The notes: generated by a model not told the origin, from the sequence alone. A DNA stretch of 64,000 bases from Cupriavidus malaysiensis (GCF_001854325.1 NZ_CP017754.1:3162001-3226000); one strand, 5' to 3'; positions 17,335-25,828 are shown, numbered from the stretch's first letter. A program made the numbers and translations.

Positions 17335-18336
17335 TCAGCACTGCGCGAAGCACTGCTGCAGCCGGCCAGGGTCCGCCGCCAGCCGAGGATCCCGAGCCAG
17401 AGCGAGCAACAGCAGCGCGCGCGCCTTGTAGGGATTCAGGTCACCCGCGGAGACGAACAGGCCGGCGCCAGGATTCGGCAGTGCCGGAATCGATACATGG
17501 CCCGCACCGGTGCGGGAACTGCGCACCACCGCGACACCTGCGCGCGCCGCGTCGGCCAGCGCGGCAGCCAGCGCCTCGTGGATCGAACCGTTCCCCGCCG
17601 CCGCCACCACCAGGCCCGCCGCGCCGGCAGCCACCAGCGCGTCGACGACGATACGGGAGGGCTGCGCATAGCTCGGCACAATTTCCACCAGCGGCCACTC
17701 CCCGGCTGGCAGCGGCCAGGACCGCTCGACCCGGCGCAATGGCGCGCGCATGAAGCTCACCAGCTCATCCTGGACGAAACCGAGCGGGCCGCCCACCGGC
17801 GACACGAAGGCATCGACCGCCGAGGTATGTGCCTTGACGACATCCCGCGCAGCATGGATCTGCTGGTTCAGCACCACCAGCACGCCACGGCCGCGCGCTT
17901 CCGGATGGGCCGCCACACGCACGGCATCGAGAAGATTGAGCGGGCCATCCGCAGACAGGGAGGTCGAAGGCCGCATGGCCGCGGTCATCACTACGGGAAC
18001 CGGTACCGCACAGGACAGATGCAGCAGCATGGCCGTCTCTTCCAGGGTATCGGTACCGTGAGTCACCACCACACCCGCCACATCGGGCTGGGCGCACCAG
18101 AATGCCACGCGCGCCTGCAGTCTGGCCCACAGCGCAAAGCCCATGTCCTTGCTGTCGACCTGGGCCACCTGCTCGGCCTCCAGGCGCGCCACCGACTTCA
18201 ACGCCGGCACGGCATCCAGCAGCGCCGTCACCGGCACCGTGGCTGCCTGGTAATGCGCACTGCTGGCCGCGCTGGCGGCGGAACCGGCGATGGTGCCGCC
18301 GGTGGCAAGCACGACGATGCGGGGAAGCTTGGACAT
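17335..18336 (-). CDS. type I/II L-asparaginase
   Basis: 333 residues from the ATG at 18336 ([19 protein letters not shown]). The two asparaginase active-site motifs are present: ATGGTIAG with nucleophile Thr15, and [13 protein letters not shown] with the second Thr-Asp pair. No signal peptide is visible, so it looks cytoplasmic. It hydrolyses asparagine to aspartate and ammonia; glutaminase activity cannot be excluded. It is a single gene between the rpsF operon and divergent lexA. Confidence 0.93.
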   Translation of the reverse strand: MSKLPRIVVLATGGTIAGSAASAASSAHYQAATVPVTALLDAVPALKSVARLEAEQVAQVDSKDMGFALWARLQARVAFWCAQPDVAGVVVTHGTDTLEETAMLLHLSCAVPVPVVMTAAMRPSTSLSADGPLNLLDAVRVAAHPEARGRGVLVVLNQQIHAARDVVKAHTSAVDAFVSPVGGPLGFVQDELVSFMRAPLRRVERSWPLPAGEWPLVEIVPSYAQPSRIVVDALVAAGAAGLVVAAAGNGSIHEALAAALADAARAGVAVVRSSRTGAGHVSIPALPNPGAGLFVSAGDLNPYKARALLLLALARDPRLAADPGRLQQCFAQC

Positions 18337-18428
18337 ATCAGGGCGGGAACACGGGTGAGCCGCGATTGTAACCGTACGCCCAACCACCATCACTCCGCCG
18401 CACCGGCCACAGGTCGCGCAAATTCCAC

Positions 18429-18456
18429 TTGCACTTCGTCACATACTGTATAAAAT
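18429..18456 (+). promoter_or_regulatory. lexA promoter (-35/-10)
   Basis: TTGCAC (18429-18434), a 16-bp spacer and TAAAAT (18451-18456). The first SOS box covers the -10, so LexA binding would block RNA polymerase. Confidence 0.6.
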
Positions 18457-18461
18457 CACAG
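18446..18461 (+). promoter_or_regulatory. SOS box 1 (LexA operator)
   Basis: CTGTATAAAATCACAG fits the CTG-N10-CAG proteobacterial LexA operator and is AT-rich in the centre. It lies 54 bp before the lexA start codon and implies autorepression. Confidence 0.9.
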
Positions 18462-18465
18462 CATA

Positions 18466-18481
18466 CTGTTTAAACATACAG
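18466..18481 (+). promoter_or_regulatory. SOS box 2 (LexA operator)
   Basis: CTGTTTAAACATACAG is a second CTG-N10-CAG site, spaced exactly 20 bp centre to centre from box 1, about two helical turns. This would allow two LexA dimers to bind the same face of the DNA. Confidence 0.9.
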
Positions 18482-18514
18482 TACCCCTGACACCAAGAAC
18501 AAAGCGGCGACTCC

Positions 18515-19171
18515 ATGGCAACCCTGACTCCGCGGCAACAACAGATCTTCGACCTGATCCGCAACACGATCCGCCGCACCGGCTTTCCGCCTACGCGCGC
18601 AGAGATCGCCGCGGAGTTCGGCTTCTCCTCCCCGAATGCCGCCGAGGAACATCTGCGGGCACTGGCGCGCAAGGGCGTGATCGAGTTGACCCCGGGCGCC
18701 TCGCGCGGCATCCGCCTCAAGGTCTCGCGCAGCGATTCGGAAACACCGGACCAGTTCACATTGCCGATGGCCGGCGTGATGCAACTGACCCTGCCGCTGG
18801 TCGGCCGCGTCGCGGCAGGCAGCCCCATCCTCGCCGCCGAGCACATCGACCGGCAGTATCAGGTGGATGCCTCGGTCTTCGACGAACAGCCCGACTATCT
18901 GCTGCGCGTACGCGGCCTCAGCATGCGCGATGCCGGCATCCTCGACGGCGACCTGCTCGCAGTCAAGCGCGCCAGCGAGGCCAGCAACGGCAAGATCGTG
19001 GTAGCACGCCTTGGCGAGGACGTCACTGTCAAACGCTTCAAGCGACGAGGCGACAGCATCGAGCTGATTGCCGAGAACCCCGACTACCCCAACATCCTCG
19101 TGAAACCGGGAGAAGAAGAGTTCTCTCTCGAGGGTATCGCGGTCGGACTGATCCGTCCGGCCGGCTTCTAG
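18515..19171 (+). CDS. lexA: SOS response repressor LexA
   Basis: 218 residues. The N-terminal winged helix ([19 protein letters not shown], then [22 protein letters not shown]) binds SOS boxes. The C-terminal S24 peptidase domain has the self-cleavage site Ala101-Gly102 (GRVAAGSP), the nucleophile Ser136 (RGLSMRDAG) and the general base Lys173 (VTVKRFK). RecA-activated self-cleavage should derepress the gene itself, as shown by the two operators immediately upstream. Confidence 0.98.
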   Translation: MATLTPRQQQIFDLIRNTIRRTGFPPTRAEIAAEFGFSSPNAAEEHLRALARKGVIELTPGASRGIRLKVSRSDSETPDQFTLPMAGVMQLTLPLVGRVAAGSPILAAEHIDRQYQVDASVFDEQPDYLLRVRGLSMRDAGILDGDLLAVKRASEASNGKIVVARLGEDVTVKRFKRRGDSIELIAENPDYPNILVKPGEEEFSLEGIAVGLIRPAGF

Positions 19172-19295
19172 CGCAGCCGGCCCGACCCCTCGCCGCCGCC
19201 AGGTCTGCAGCGTGGCGGCACCTGCCTCACCGTTCCGAAGGCGCCCGCCGACGCTGGCGCCATCCCCCGACTATTGTCAATCGACAGGTGCAACC

Positions 19296-19466
19296 ATGCC
19301 GCAAGCCAATACCATCTCCGCCCGCCGCCCGGTCAAGCCAGTGCCTTTCCGCCAATGCAAGGGCGTGCGCATCTACCAAGGCGCGCAGCGCCGCACCATG
19401 GTCGGCAGCATGGCCGCCATCTGCCGCATGCTGGAGTTGGCCGAGCCGGCCAAGCTGCACGTCTGA
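19296..19466 (+). CDS. small basic protein of unknown function behind lexA
   Basis: 56 codons, beginning MPQANTISARRPVKPVP after a modest AGGTG site. The protein is basic with two cysteines (RQCKGVR, AICRML). It starts about 125 bp after the lexA stop with no terminator between, so it may share the SOS-controlled transcript. A 9-bp inverted repeat follows at 19498-19532. I do not recognise a family. The ordered codon use and the position argue for a real gene, but it is unproven. Confidence 0.5.
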   Translation: MPQANTISARRPVKPVPFRQCKGVRIYQGAQRRTMVGSMAAICRMLELAEPAKLHV

Positions 19467-20027
19467 GCCTGCGCGGCACCCGAGTACGCACGGGTACGTG
19501 ACAGGCGCGGCTCGCCGTGCCGTGCCTGTCACGCCGGGCATTCGCTTTGCCGCATTCGCTTTGCCGCGCATCTGCTTTGCATGATGCACGACGGCGCCCG
19601 AGCAATCGCATGCCCGAGCGGTCGTCGCGCACCAACGATTCCGCGATGTTCCATGGCGCCTTCAATCCGCGTCCAACCCTCTGCCTATGCCAGGCAATGC
19701 GTAGGGTGCCCCTCCCTTGATGCACACTCCGCCCCTCGTTCGAAGGGGGCATTTCCGTATCTTTACCGTTGTTTGCAATTGCAGCGGCGCGCAGCACGTC
19801 AGTGCCGGCGAGATTCGCGTGCCGGCTCGCTAGAATGGCCGCTGACATTGGAATAGCGCCGCACCGGCAGCAGCTCCATCTGCGGAGTCGCCGGCAAGAC
19901 TGACAGGCGCTCGTACGCGCCGCGCTGCTGCATTGCCGAGGCATACCACGCTGCCTGCCTCGGCACACCGACCACCCTCCGGACAGCGCTCCCGGCCACC
20001 ACAACGACTACAGATCGGGGACCTCGC
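19467..20027. other. 560-bp gene-free region with inverted and tandem repeats
   Basis: No convincing gene. It holds a 9-bp perfect inverted repeat, GTGACAGGC (19498-19506) with GCCTGTCAC (19524-19532), lacking a T-tract. A 14-bp tandem repeat follows. Further on there is a weak stem (GCCCC...GGGGGC, about 19731-19750). The remainder up to the diguanylate cyclase start shows nothing I recognise. Confidence 0.5.
19538..19580. repeat. 14-bp tandem repeat, two perfect copies plus a degenerate third
   Basis: GCATTCGCTTTGCC occurs at 19538-19551 and again at 19552-19565. A diverged copy containing CATCTGCTTTGC follows (19566-19580). It lies in non-coding DNA downstream of the small gene behind lexA. 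Confidence 0.8.
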
Positions 20028-21218
20028 TTGCCGCTTCAAACTGTCCAGGTTCTGGCCTTGGGCAATCCCGCCATCGCCACGCTGCTATCCCTGTGCTTCC
20101 TGCTGGCCTGGAGCTACGAGCGCGCGCAGCGTCACCTGTTGATGTTCTGCGCATCGTTCCTGATCTATGCCTTGGCCGCGTCAGCGCAGATCCTGCAACT
20201 GCCGCGCGACGCTGGCGTGAACCTGCTGCTGTCCTGCGCGCTCTACCTGGGTAGCACCCTGTTGCTGTTGCGCGGCGTCGTAGCACGCGCCGACGCGCAG
20301 TTCGATGCCGTGCCGCTGACCACGCTGGCCTGTCTGCAGTTGATCGCGCTGGCGTACTTCCACTATGCCGACGACCAGATCGCGGCACGCATCTACATAC
20401 TCCACGGCGGCATCGCAGTGATGCTGCTGACCGGCGTCGCGCGGCTTGGCAAACTGCGCCTGGGCGCCGCCGTCGACCGCGCGCTGTATTGGATCCTGCT
20501 GGCGTTTGCGCTGAGCTTCGTGCCACGCTCGGCGCTGACCATCACATCCGCCGCGTCCGGCAACGCCGACTCACTAGCGCACTCGCCCTTCTGGATCGCA
20601 CTGCAGCTCAGCCTGGTACTGTTCGGCATCGTGCTCGGCCTGGCCCTGCTCGCAGGCGCCATGTCCGACGTGATCGACAAGCTGCGCGAGGAACGCGACA
20701 CCGATCCCCTGACCCGCCTCCACAACCGCCGTAGCTTCGAGGTGCTGGCTGAGCGCGAGATTCCGCCCCGCCAAGGCCAGCCGCTCAGCGTGCTGCTCTG
20801 CGATATCGATCACTTCAAGCACATCAACGACACCCACGGCCACGCCGCAGGCGACACGGTCCTGTCGGAATTCGGCCACCTGGTCCTCGCAAGCATCCGC
20901 CATCGGGACATTGCAGGCCGCATCGGCGGCGAAGAGTTCGCCATCCTGCTGCCCGGCACCGACGTTGCGAGCGCGCTGCACCTCGCCGAACGCCTGCGCC
21001 ACACGCTCGAGACGACGGCATTCGAGGCCCTGCCCGGCACATGTACCGTGACCGCCAGCTTCGGCGTCACCGCGCTCGCCGCCGGGGAATCGCTAGATGA
21101 CCTGCTGACCCGGGCCGACATGCTGCTTTACACCGCCAAGCGCGAGGGAAGGAATTGCGTGGCATTCGAGCACAATCCGCCACCGGCACAACTGGCGAAC
21201 TCCCGCCAGGCGGCCTAG
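20028..21218 (+). CDS. membrane-anchored diguanylate cyclase (GGDEF)
   Basis: A 396-residue protein read from TTG 20028 behind GGGGAC; the exact start is uncertain. The first 210 residues are hydrophobic with about six or seven helices. The GGDEF domain starts near DTDPLTRLHNRRSF, has the metal-binding CDIDHFKHIND and an intact GGEEF active site near residue 302. An RxxD motif (RHRD) lies five residues before GGEEF, the position of the inhibitory c-di-GMP site. It should make c-di-GMP with product inhibition. No EAL domain and no recognisable sensor domain. Confidence 0.92.
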   Translation: MPLQTVQVLALGNPAIATLLSLCFLLAWSYERAQRHLLMFCASFLIYALAASAQILQLPRDAGVNLLLSCALYLGSTLLLLRGVVARADAQFDAVPLTTLACLQLIALAYFHYADDQIAARIYILHGGIAVMLLTGVARLGKLRLGAAVDRALYWILLAFALSFVPRSALTITSAASGNADSLAHSPFWIALQLSLVLFGIVLGLALLAGAMSDVIDKLREERDTDPLTRLHNRRSFEVLAEREIPPRQGQPLSVLLCDIDHFKHINDTHGHAAGDTVLSEFGHLVLASIRHRDIAGRIGGEEFAILLPGTDVASALHLAERLRHTLETTAFEALPGTCTVTASFGVTALAAGESLDDLLTRADMLLYTAKREGRNCVAFEHNPPPAQLANSRQAA

Positions 21219-21287
21219 GCAGGATCCGCAGCGCGACGAGGAGCAAGGACGACTATCAGCCGACCTTGCCTGAAAACCGGTGCGACC

Positions 21288-21614
21288 TCAGTCCTTACCA
21301 GCCACCTGCGCGCCGGCAGCTCCGCCTGACGCCGCAGGCCAGGGCTCCGCATGCTCGATCGGTGCGGCCTTGCCGTTGCCCAGGATAGCTCCATCCACAG
21401 CGTACTTGGCAGCGACCCGCGCCTGCACTGCATCCATGACGGCACGCACCGCCGGCCCCGCACCTTCTGAGGCCGCCACCCCGGTGGCCGCCCGGGCCTT
21501 GGCGCCAAGCGGATAGAACACAAACTCGACACCCTCCGGCACCCCCGCCTCCTTGGCCAGGCGCCGGTTAAGCTTGCGCAGGTATTGCTTCTTCGAGACC
21601 GTCGTTTTCGCCAT
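21288..21614 (-). CDS. hypothetical protein, basic N-terminus
   Basis: 108 residues from the second of two in-frame ATGs (21614), which has AGGAG at the right distance; the first ATG (21620) abuts the site. The N-terminus KTTVSKKQYLRKLNRRLAKE is strongly basic and helical. The rest is alanine-rich and moderately hydrophobic. I do not recognise a family. It is convergent with the diguanylate cyclase gene. Confidence 0.6.
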   Translation of the reverse strand: MAKTTVSKKQYLRKLNRRLAKEAGVPEGVEFVFYPLGAKARAATGVAASEGAGPAVRAVMDAVQARVAAKYAVDGAILGNGKAAPIEHAEPWPAASGGAAGAQVAGKD

Positions 21615-21863
21615 CGCCATCTCCTGGAGAGTCGAGCAATGCTAGCATGGCAGGACGAGGCACCGTATCGAATGGTCTACGCCATCCATTGGCCGCAACC
21701 GCAACAGGCCCGGGAACGGCTGCCGAGAAAGCATCGGCACATCGAAGTCAAAGCGTGCAATCGGAGCTATGCCAACCGCATCGTTGGACAAGCCCGCATC
21801 CCTAACTTAACGACTGGGATTTCCCCGTGAAAACAGCACACTACCGCGCGGCGAGCCCAAAGC

Positions 21864-21893
21864 AAAACGGCCGCTTCTGCAAGCGGCCGTTCT
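21864..21893 (-). terminator. rho-independent terminator downstream of tRNA-His
   Basis: An 11-bp stem AACGGCCGCTT / AAGCGGCCGTT (21866-21876 with 21881-21891) is followed on the minus strand by TTTTGCTTT. It lies about 15 bp after the tRNA 3' end. Confidence 0.82.
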
Positions 21894-21905
21894 ACAAGAA
21901 ATTCC

Positions 21906-21982
21906 TGGGGTGGCTGATGGGACTCGAACCCACGACGACAGGAATCACAATCCTGGACTCTACCAACTGAGCTACAGCCACC
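21906..21982 (-). tRNA. tRNA-His (GTG anticodon)
   Basis: The minus strand reads GGTGGCTGTAGCTCAG at the 5' end and AGCCACCCCA at the 3' end, 77 nt including the extra G-1 that marks tRNA-His and an encoded CCA. The anticodon loop TTGTGAT gives GTG. TTCGAGTCC forms the T-loop. Nearly identical in layout to E. coli tRNA-His. Confidence 0.97.
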
Positions 21983-22034
21983 GTCGTTTTGCTGCTTTCG
22001 ATTCGTTGCGAACCGTCGATCAGCGAAAACCAGG

Positions 22035-22063
22035 ATTATACGGAGAAGTTTCCGTCATGGCTA
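22035..22063 (-). promoter_or_regulatory. promoter of tRNA-His
   Basis: On the minus strand TAGCCA (22063-22058), a 17-bp spacer and a perfect TATAAT (22040-22035). The predicted leader is about 45 nt before the mature tRNA. Confidence 0.65.
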
Positions 22064-22142
22064 GTACTCAACACAAAATTTTTCAGCACCCACCGAGAGC
22101 CGCTGACGCATGCCCGAGAAACGGCATGCGCCGTCCACCAGC

Positions 22143-22415
22143 TCAACGACGGCTCAGGTCCCACTTCGACTCGAGCAGGACCGCCTCCTTGATCGCTTCG
22201 ATCGTGTCGGACTCCGTGTCGAACAGGCCCAGCAGGCGGCGAGACCTGCCGTTCAGCACGTCGGCCTGCAAGGCTTTGCTGGCCTCTCCGTCGATGCCGA
22301 AGCGCCAGCAATAGCGCGCCGTCCACTTGCCGTCCTGCAGCCGCTCGGCTACCCACACGACGCGGAAGCCTTCGAATTCCACGCCAAACAACTCGTCCAA
22401 TGTCCTGCCCTCCAA
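22143..22415 (-). CDS. small hypothetical protein
   Basis: Up to 90 residues, read from a TTG at 22415; TTG at 22400 or GTG at 22382 are alternatives, so the N-terminus is uncertain. The sequence looks like a folded small domain: FRVVWVAERLQDGKWTARY, then WRFGIDGEASKALQADVLNG, ending in an amphipathic helix DTIEAIKEAVLLESKW. No family recognised. It lies upstream of tRNA-His on the same strand. Confidence 0.5.
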   Translation of the reverse strand: MEGRTLDELFGVEFEGFRVVWVAERLQDGKWTARYCWRFGIDGEASKALQADVLNGRSRRLLGLFDTESDTIEAIKEAVLLESKWDLSRR

Positions 22416-22588
22416 GCTCAGATGCTCCCCCGCATCCCGGCCGGCCTGCCGACGGCGGCCGCACTCTCTCTTTCTCTGCTGGCTCTAGTGTCTCGCTGTT
22501 GCCTCCCTGCTCGCGCGCCGCAAGGGAACCAATCGAGCGAGGTGCGGGACTGAACCGTATTGCCAACCCGATCCCGACACCCTTCCTC

Positions 22589-22726
22589 ATGACCTCCCTG
22601 CTACGCCTCGCCATCGTCCTGCTGGCCAGCGCATTGGCCGCATGCGCCGCCACGGGCAGTGAGACCGCCGGTACCGGCATCTCGACCTACGGCACCATCG
22701 ACGTCGGGATCAGCCACACCCGCTGA
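22589..22726 (+). CDS. very small lipoprotein
   Basis: 45 codons. The sequence MTSLLRLAIVLLASALAACAATG is a lipoprotein signal peptide with lipobox LAAC (Cys19). The mature part has only 27 residues, ending GISTYGTIDVGISHTR. There is no strong ribosome site. The function is unknown; similar tiny entericidin-like lipoproteins are common but I see no entericidin signature. Confidence 0.5.
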   Translation: MTSLLRLAIVLLASALAACAATGSETAGTGISTYGTIDVGISHTR

Positions 22727-23300
22727 CCCACTTCCCTGTCGACCCAAGCAGTGCCGTCTTTGAACATGATAGACGCGCGAGCAGGGGCCTAGGGAATGTC
22801 GGCAAGCAAGCGGAACTTTTGAGAGATATCCCACCCTAAAGACTTTACGCCCGCGACCACATGTGGCGCAAGCTGCATAATATCGATTCGGGCCGCAAGA
22901 AGCTCGACGAACCACAGGCAAGACGCAGCATGCCGGTGCGGCGCAGGCATCTGTCATGCAGCTGCCACCTCGAATGGCCATCATGCGGCCAAGCCGATGA
23001 CAGGATCCACCGGCAACGATGCCCGCGACAAAAAAAACAGCCCGCACAAGGCGGGCTGAATAATCAGTTGAAGAAAGCCCTGTATTCGAGGGCAGGGCCA
23101 GTGTATGGAGTCCGCCGTCACTCTGCATTTAGGGGAATCCCTTTGCCGGCGCGACTTTCCCGGTAGCACACTGCGACAACCGCGGCGCATGTGTCGCAAT
23201 CTCAACGTCCGGCCAGCACCGCACAAAAAGACAATTCGGAGTTAGAGCTTTTCTTCGGACCGGCACGCCACCCTGAACGGAAGGGCGACGACAGGCGCTG
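22727..23300. other. 574-bp gene-free region
   Basis: No supported gene on either strand. The only clear element is the minus-strand terminator at 23029-23058, about 240 bp past the dus stop. A GCCCTG/CAGGGC stem lies just before it. No promoter good enough to argue for an independent small RNA was found. Confidence 0.5.
23029..23058 (-). terminator. rho-independent terminator (dus transcript or small RNA)
   Basis: An 8-bp stem CAGCCCGC / GCGGGCTG (23038-23045 with 23051-23058), loop ACAAG, followed on the minus strand by eight T residues. The nearest upstream minus-strand gene is dus, ending 240 bp earlier. Confidence 0.88.
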
Positions 23301-24314
23301 TCAGACTGCCTCGGCTACCGGCTCCGCTTCGCGACGCAGATGGCTGCGCGCCTCTTCGAACAAGGCATCCACCTCAGCAGAAGAACGTGCCGCGGCCATT
23401 CGCCGGGCATCCGACAGGATGCGCCGCCAGCCTCGTCCGCCATGGATCCCCCGATGCAGGCCCAACATATGGCGCGTGACCGCCCCCATATACCCGCCTG
23501 CCTCGACATGGCGCCCGATATAGGCCTGCATGGCCAGCTCCACCTCCAGCCTCGACGCGATCGGCGTAGCAGCCCCGTAGAAGCGCGCATCGACCTCGGC
23601 CAGCAGATAAGGATGGTGATAGGCCTCGCGCCCGATCATGACACCATCGACGTGCTCGAGATGCGCGTCCATCTGCTGATAGTCCACGATGCCGCCATTG
23701 ATCAGGATCTCAAGCTGCGGAAACTCGCGCTTCAACTGGTAAGCCACCTCGTAGCGCAGCGGCGGGATCTCGCGGTTCTCCTTGGGGCTGAGCCCCTTGA
23801 GGATGGCATTGCGCGCATGCACGATGAAGGTCTCGCAACCGGCTTGCGCAATGGTGCCGACGAAATCACGCACGAAATCGTAGTGTTCGATAGTGTCGAT
23901 GCCGATGCGGTGCTTGACCGTTACTGGCACCGAAACCGCATCGCGCATCGCCTTGACGCAGTCCGCGACCAGCGCCGGCTCCGCCATCAGGCAGGCACCG
24001 AAGGCCCCGCGCTGCACCCGTTCGGAGGGGCAACCGCAGTTCAGGTTGATTTCCGCATAGCCCCACCGCTCGCCCAATCGTGCAGCATGAGCCAGGTCGG
24101 CTGGTTCGCTGCCACCGAGCTGGAGCGCTACCGGCTGTTCCACCTCGTCATAGTCGAGATGGCGCGCCACATCGCCATGCAACAGGGCACCGGTCGTCAC
24201 CATCTCCGTGTACAGCCAGGTATGGCGGCTCAACTGGCGGTGAAACATGCGGCAATGGCGGTCGGTCCAATCCATCATCGGGGCGACCGAGACGCGGCGG
24301 GGGGTGGTTGTCAT
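23301..24314 (-). CDS. dusA: tRNA-dihydrouridine synthase, DusA type
   Basis: 337 residues from the ATG at 24314 (MTTTPRRVSVAPMMDWTDRHCR). FMN-dependent TIM-barrel enzyme reducing uridine to dihydrouridine in tRNA D-loops. The active-site motif is EINLNCGCPSERV with the probable catalytic Cys95. GIDTIEHYDFVRDFV, FIVHARNAILKGLSPKENREIPPL and INGGI are DusA-specific. Upstream sequence in the same frame is not conserved. Confidence 0.95.
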   Translation of the reverse strand: MTTTPRRVSVAPMMDWTDRHCRMFHRQLSRHTWLYTEMVTTGALLHGDVARHLDYDEVEQPVALQLGGSEPADLAHAARLGERWGYAEINLNCGCPSERVQRGAFGACLMAEPALVADCVKAMRDAVSVPVTVKHRIGIDTIEHYDFVRDFVGTIAQAGCETFIVHARNAILKGLSPKENREIPPLRYEVAYQLKREFPQLEILINGGIVDYQQMDAHLEHVDGVMIGREAYHHPYLLAEVDARFYGAATPIASRLEVELAMQAYIGRHVEAGGYMGAVTRHMLGLHRGIHGGRGWRRILSDARRMAAARSSAEVDALFEEARSHLRREAEPVAEAV

Positions 24315-24562
24315 GGAAAACGGCTTCAAAACGGATTGAGCAGGCAGGGGCGGCCCTGCCTTGGTGGAACGGCCGCCGCGCAGCGGCCCGCGCGCCTTGC
24401 GGCGAGCACATCTGCCTTGCACAAGGCATTTCACGGCACTTCATGCCCGTGCGGCAAAGCGCCAGCACACTGTGTGGCGCGAGGACGAGAGTATAGGCTA
24501 CCGTGCGCGGCAGCGCTGGTGGGCCGGCGCTTGGCATCCGCGGCACACCGCATGCTCGCCAC

Positions 24563-24591
24563 TTGCCACAGCCCACCCCAGTGGCTATACC
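24563..24591 (+). promoter_or_regulatory. candidate promoter of a small RNA
   Basis: TTGCCA (24563-24568), an exact 17-bp spacer and TATACC (24586-24591). Predicted start near 24598, some 70 nt before a strong terminator. Confidence 0.5.
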
Positions 24592-24597
24592 AAAAGC

Positions 24598-24667
24598 GGC
24601 AAACTCTTTTTTGCCAGACTCGTTTTGACAGAGGCCCTCCGCTGCACGGCAAGGGCCTCTCTTTTGC
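24598..24667 (+). ncRNA. candidate small RNA, about 70 nt
   Basis: The predicted RNA begins with a hairpin (GGCAAA paired with TTTGCC, about 24598-24616), has a single-stranded linker AGACTCGTTTTGACA, and ends in a 9-bp terminator hairpin with CTTTT. This hairpin-linker-terminator layout is that of many Hfq- or protein-binding small RNAs. No coding sequence is inside. Not recognised as a known family. Confidence 0.42.
24630..24665 (+). terminator. rho-independent terminator
   Basis: AGAGGCCCT (24630-24638) pairs with AGGGCCTCT (24652-24660), followed by CTTTTG. The T-run is only on the plus strand, and no plus-strand gene lies upstream within 1.8 kb, which is what suggests a small RNA. Confidence 0.75.
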
Positions 24668-24850
24668 ATGCCGGCAATGAATGCCGGCGATGCCCTGCCC
24701 GCGGATGCATGGAACCGGTCCGGCCGGCTTCCCACGCCAATCCGAGTCACCCCTCTCCAGTGTGATGCCGACGCAACGATGCTGCGTGCATACTCACGGT
24801 TCACCGAGCCAAAGAGCCGGCGTGTGCACAAATGGAATGGGTCAATCGAT

Positions 24851-25015
24851 ATGAGCGCTACGCTTACCGTCAGTGGCTATGTCCTGATCAGCCTGCTCGT
24901 TCCCATGGTCGGGGCGCGCTGGCTCATCAAACACCACCCCGCGATGCGGGAGGATGTCCCCTCCGAGTCCGAGGCCTGGCCCGCTTCGGACGCCAACCGC
25001 CAAGGAGACGAATAA
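24851..25015 (+). CDS. small single-pass membrane protein
   Basis: 54 codons beginning MSATLTVSGYVLISLLVPMVGARWLI. One hydrophobic helix (about 6-24) is followed by a charged tail ending SDANRQGDE. The ribosome site is weak, so the start is uncertain. No family recognised. It is convergent with the FMN reductase gene. Confidence 0.45.
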   Translation: MSATLTVSGYVLISLLVPMVGARWLIKHHPAMREDVPSESEAWPASDANRQGDE

Positions 25016-25114
25016 CCGGCCACGGCCGCCGCCAGCCGGGCCCGCAAGGTCCTGCCGGCCGACGCCGACCAGGGCCCATCGGGCGGCGCCCGCCCTGGCC
25101 CTGGATCGGTCGCC

Positions 25115-25675
25115 TCAGCGCGCGGCGTTACGCTCCAGCCAGGCCGTATAGGCATCCATATACTTCTGCAGGAAGCCTCGCGTCGACTCGTTGGCAATAC
25201 CGCCCTGCGCATCGAAGAGCTTGTCGACGCCGCTGAGATAGGCCTCCGGCTGCTGCAGCACCGGTACATTGAGGAAGACCAGCGACTGCCGCAGATGGTG
25301 GTTGGCGCCGAAGCCGCCGATGGCACCGGGCGAGGCGCTGACCACGCCGCCCGGCTTGCCGTCCCAGGCGCTCTGGCCGTACGGCCGGGACCCGACGTCG
25401 ATAGCATTCTTCATCGCGGCGGGCACCGAGCGATTGTATTCCGGGGTGACGAAGAGCACGCCGTCGGCACGGCGGATGCGGTCGCGGAATGCCGTCCACG
25501 CGGCAGGCGGATCGGCATCCAGATCCTGGTTATAGAGCGGCAGGTGCCCGATCTCGACCAGCTCCAGCTTCACGCTGGCCGGCGCCAGCGCTACCAGCGC
25601 CTGCGCCAGCTTCCGGTTCAGGGAGTCTTTGCGCAGGCTGCCCACCAGCACGGCGACATCACGAGGATTGCTCAT
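25115..25675 (-). CDS. NAD(P)H-dependent FMN reductase (flavodoxin-like fold)
   Basis: 186 residues from the ATG at 25675 (MSNPRDVAVLVGSLRKDSLNRKLAQAL). The FMN-binding loop GSLRKDSLNRKLA and the PEYNRSVPAAMKNAIDVGSRP motif are those of the ChrR/YieF/azoreductase group. It also has GVVSASPGAIGGFGANHHLRQ. These cytoplasmic flavoproteins reduce quinones, azo dyes or chromate; the physiological substrate here is unknown. Confidence 0.92.
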   Translation of the reverse strand: MSNPRDVAVLVGSLRKDSLNRKLAQALVALAPASVKLELVEIGHLPLYNQDLDADPPAAWTAFRDRIRRADGVLFVTPEYNRSVPAAMKNAIDVGSRPYGQSAWDGKPGGVVSASPGAIGGFGANHHLRQSLVFLNVPVLQQPEAYLSGVDKLFDAQGGIANESTRGFLQKYMDAYTAWLERNAAR

Positions 25676-25828
25676 TGGGGTTCCTTTGACGAAGTGATCC
25701 GAATCCCGCCGGCCAGCCCTGCGGCGACAGCCGGGCCCGGCGCGCAAGCTGCCGCGCCAATCGGCACTCTACCCCATCTGGATGCCATCTGAGCGCGCGC
25801 CCGCGCCCAAGCCGCGCCCAAGCTGCAC

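Larger units (their letters stand above)
24315..24850. other. gene-free region carrying a candidate small RNA
   Basis: No coding region is convincing here. From 24563 a promoter-like element, two hairpins and a terminator suggest a short plus-strand RNA. The first 240 bp, upstream of dus, and the last 180 bp show nothing I can name. Confidence 0.5.

Noticed and set aside
22601..23128. 175-codon minus-strand frame downstream of dus
   Set aside because: It crosses the terminator at 23029-23058, is cysteine/arginine-rich and overlaps the small lipoprotein gene; it looks incidental.
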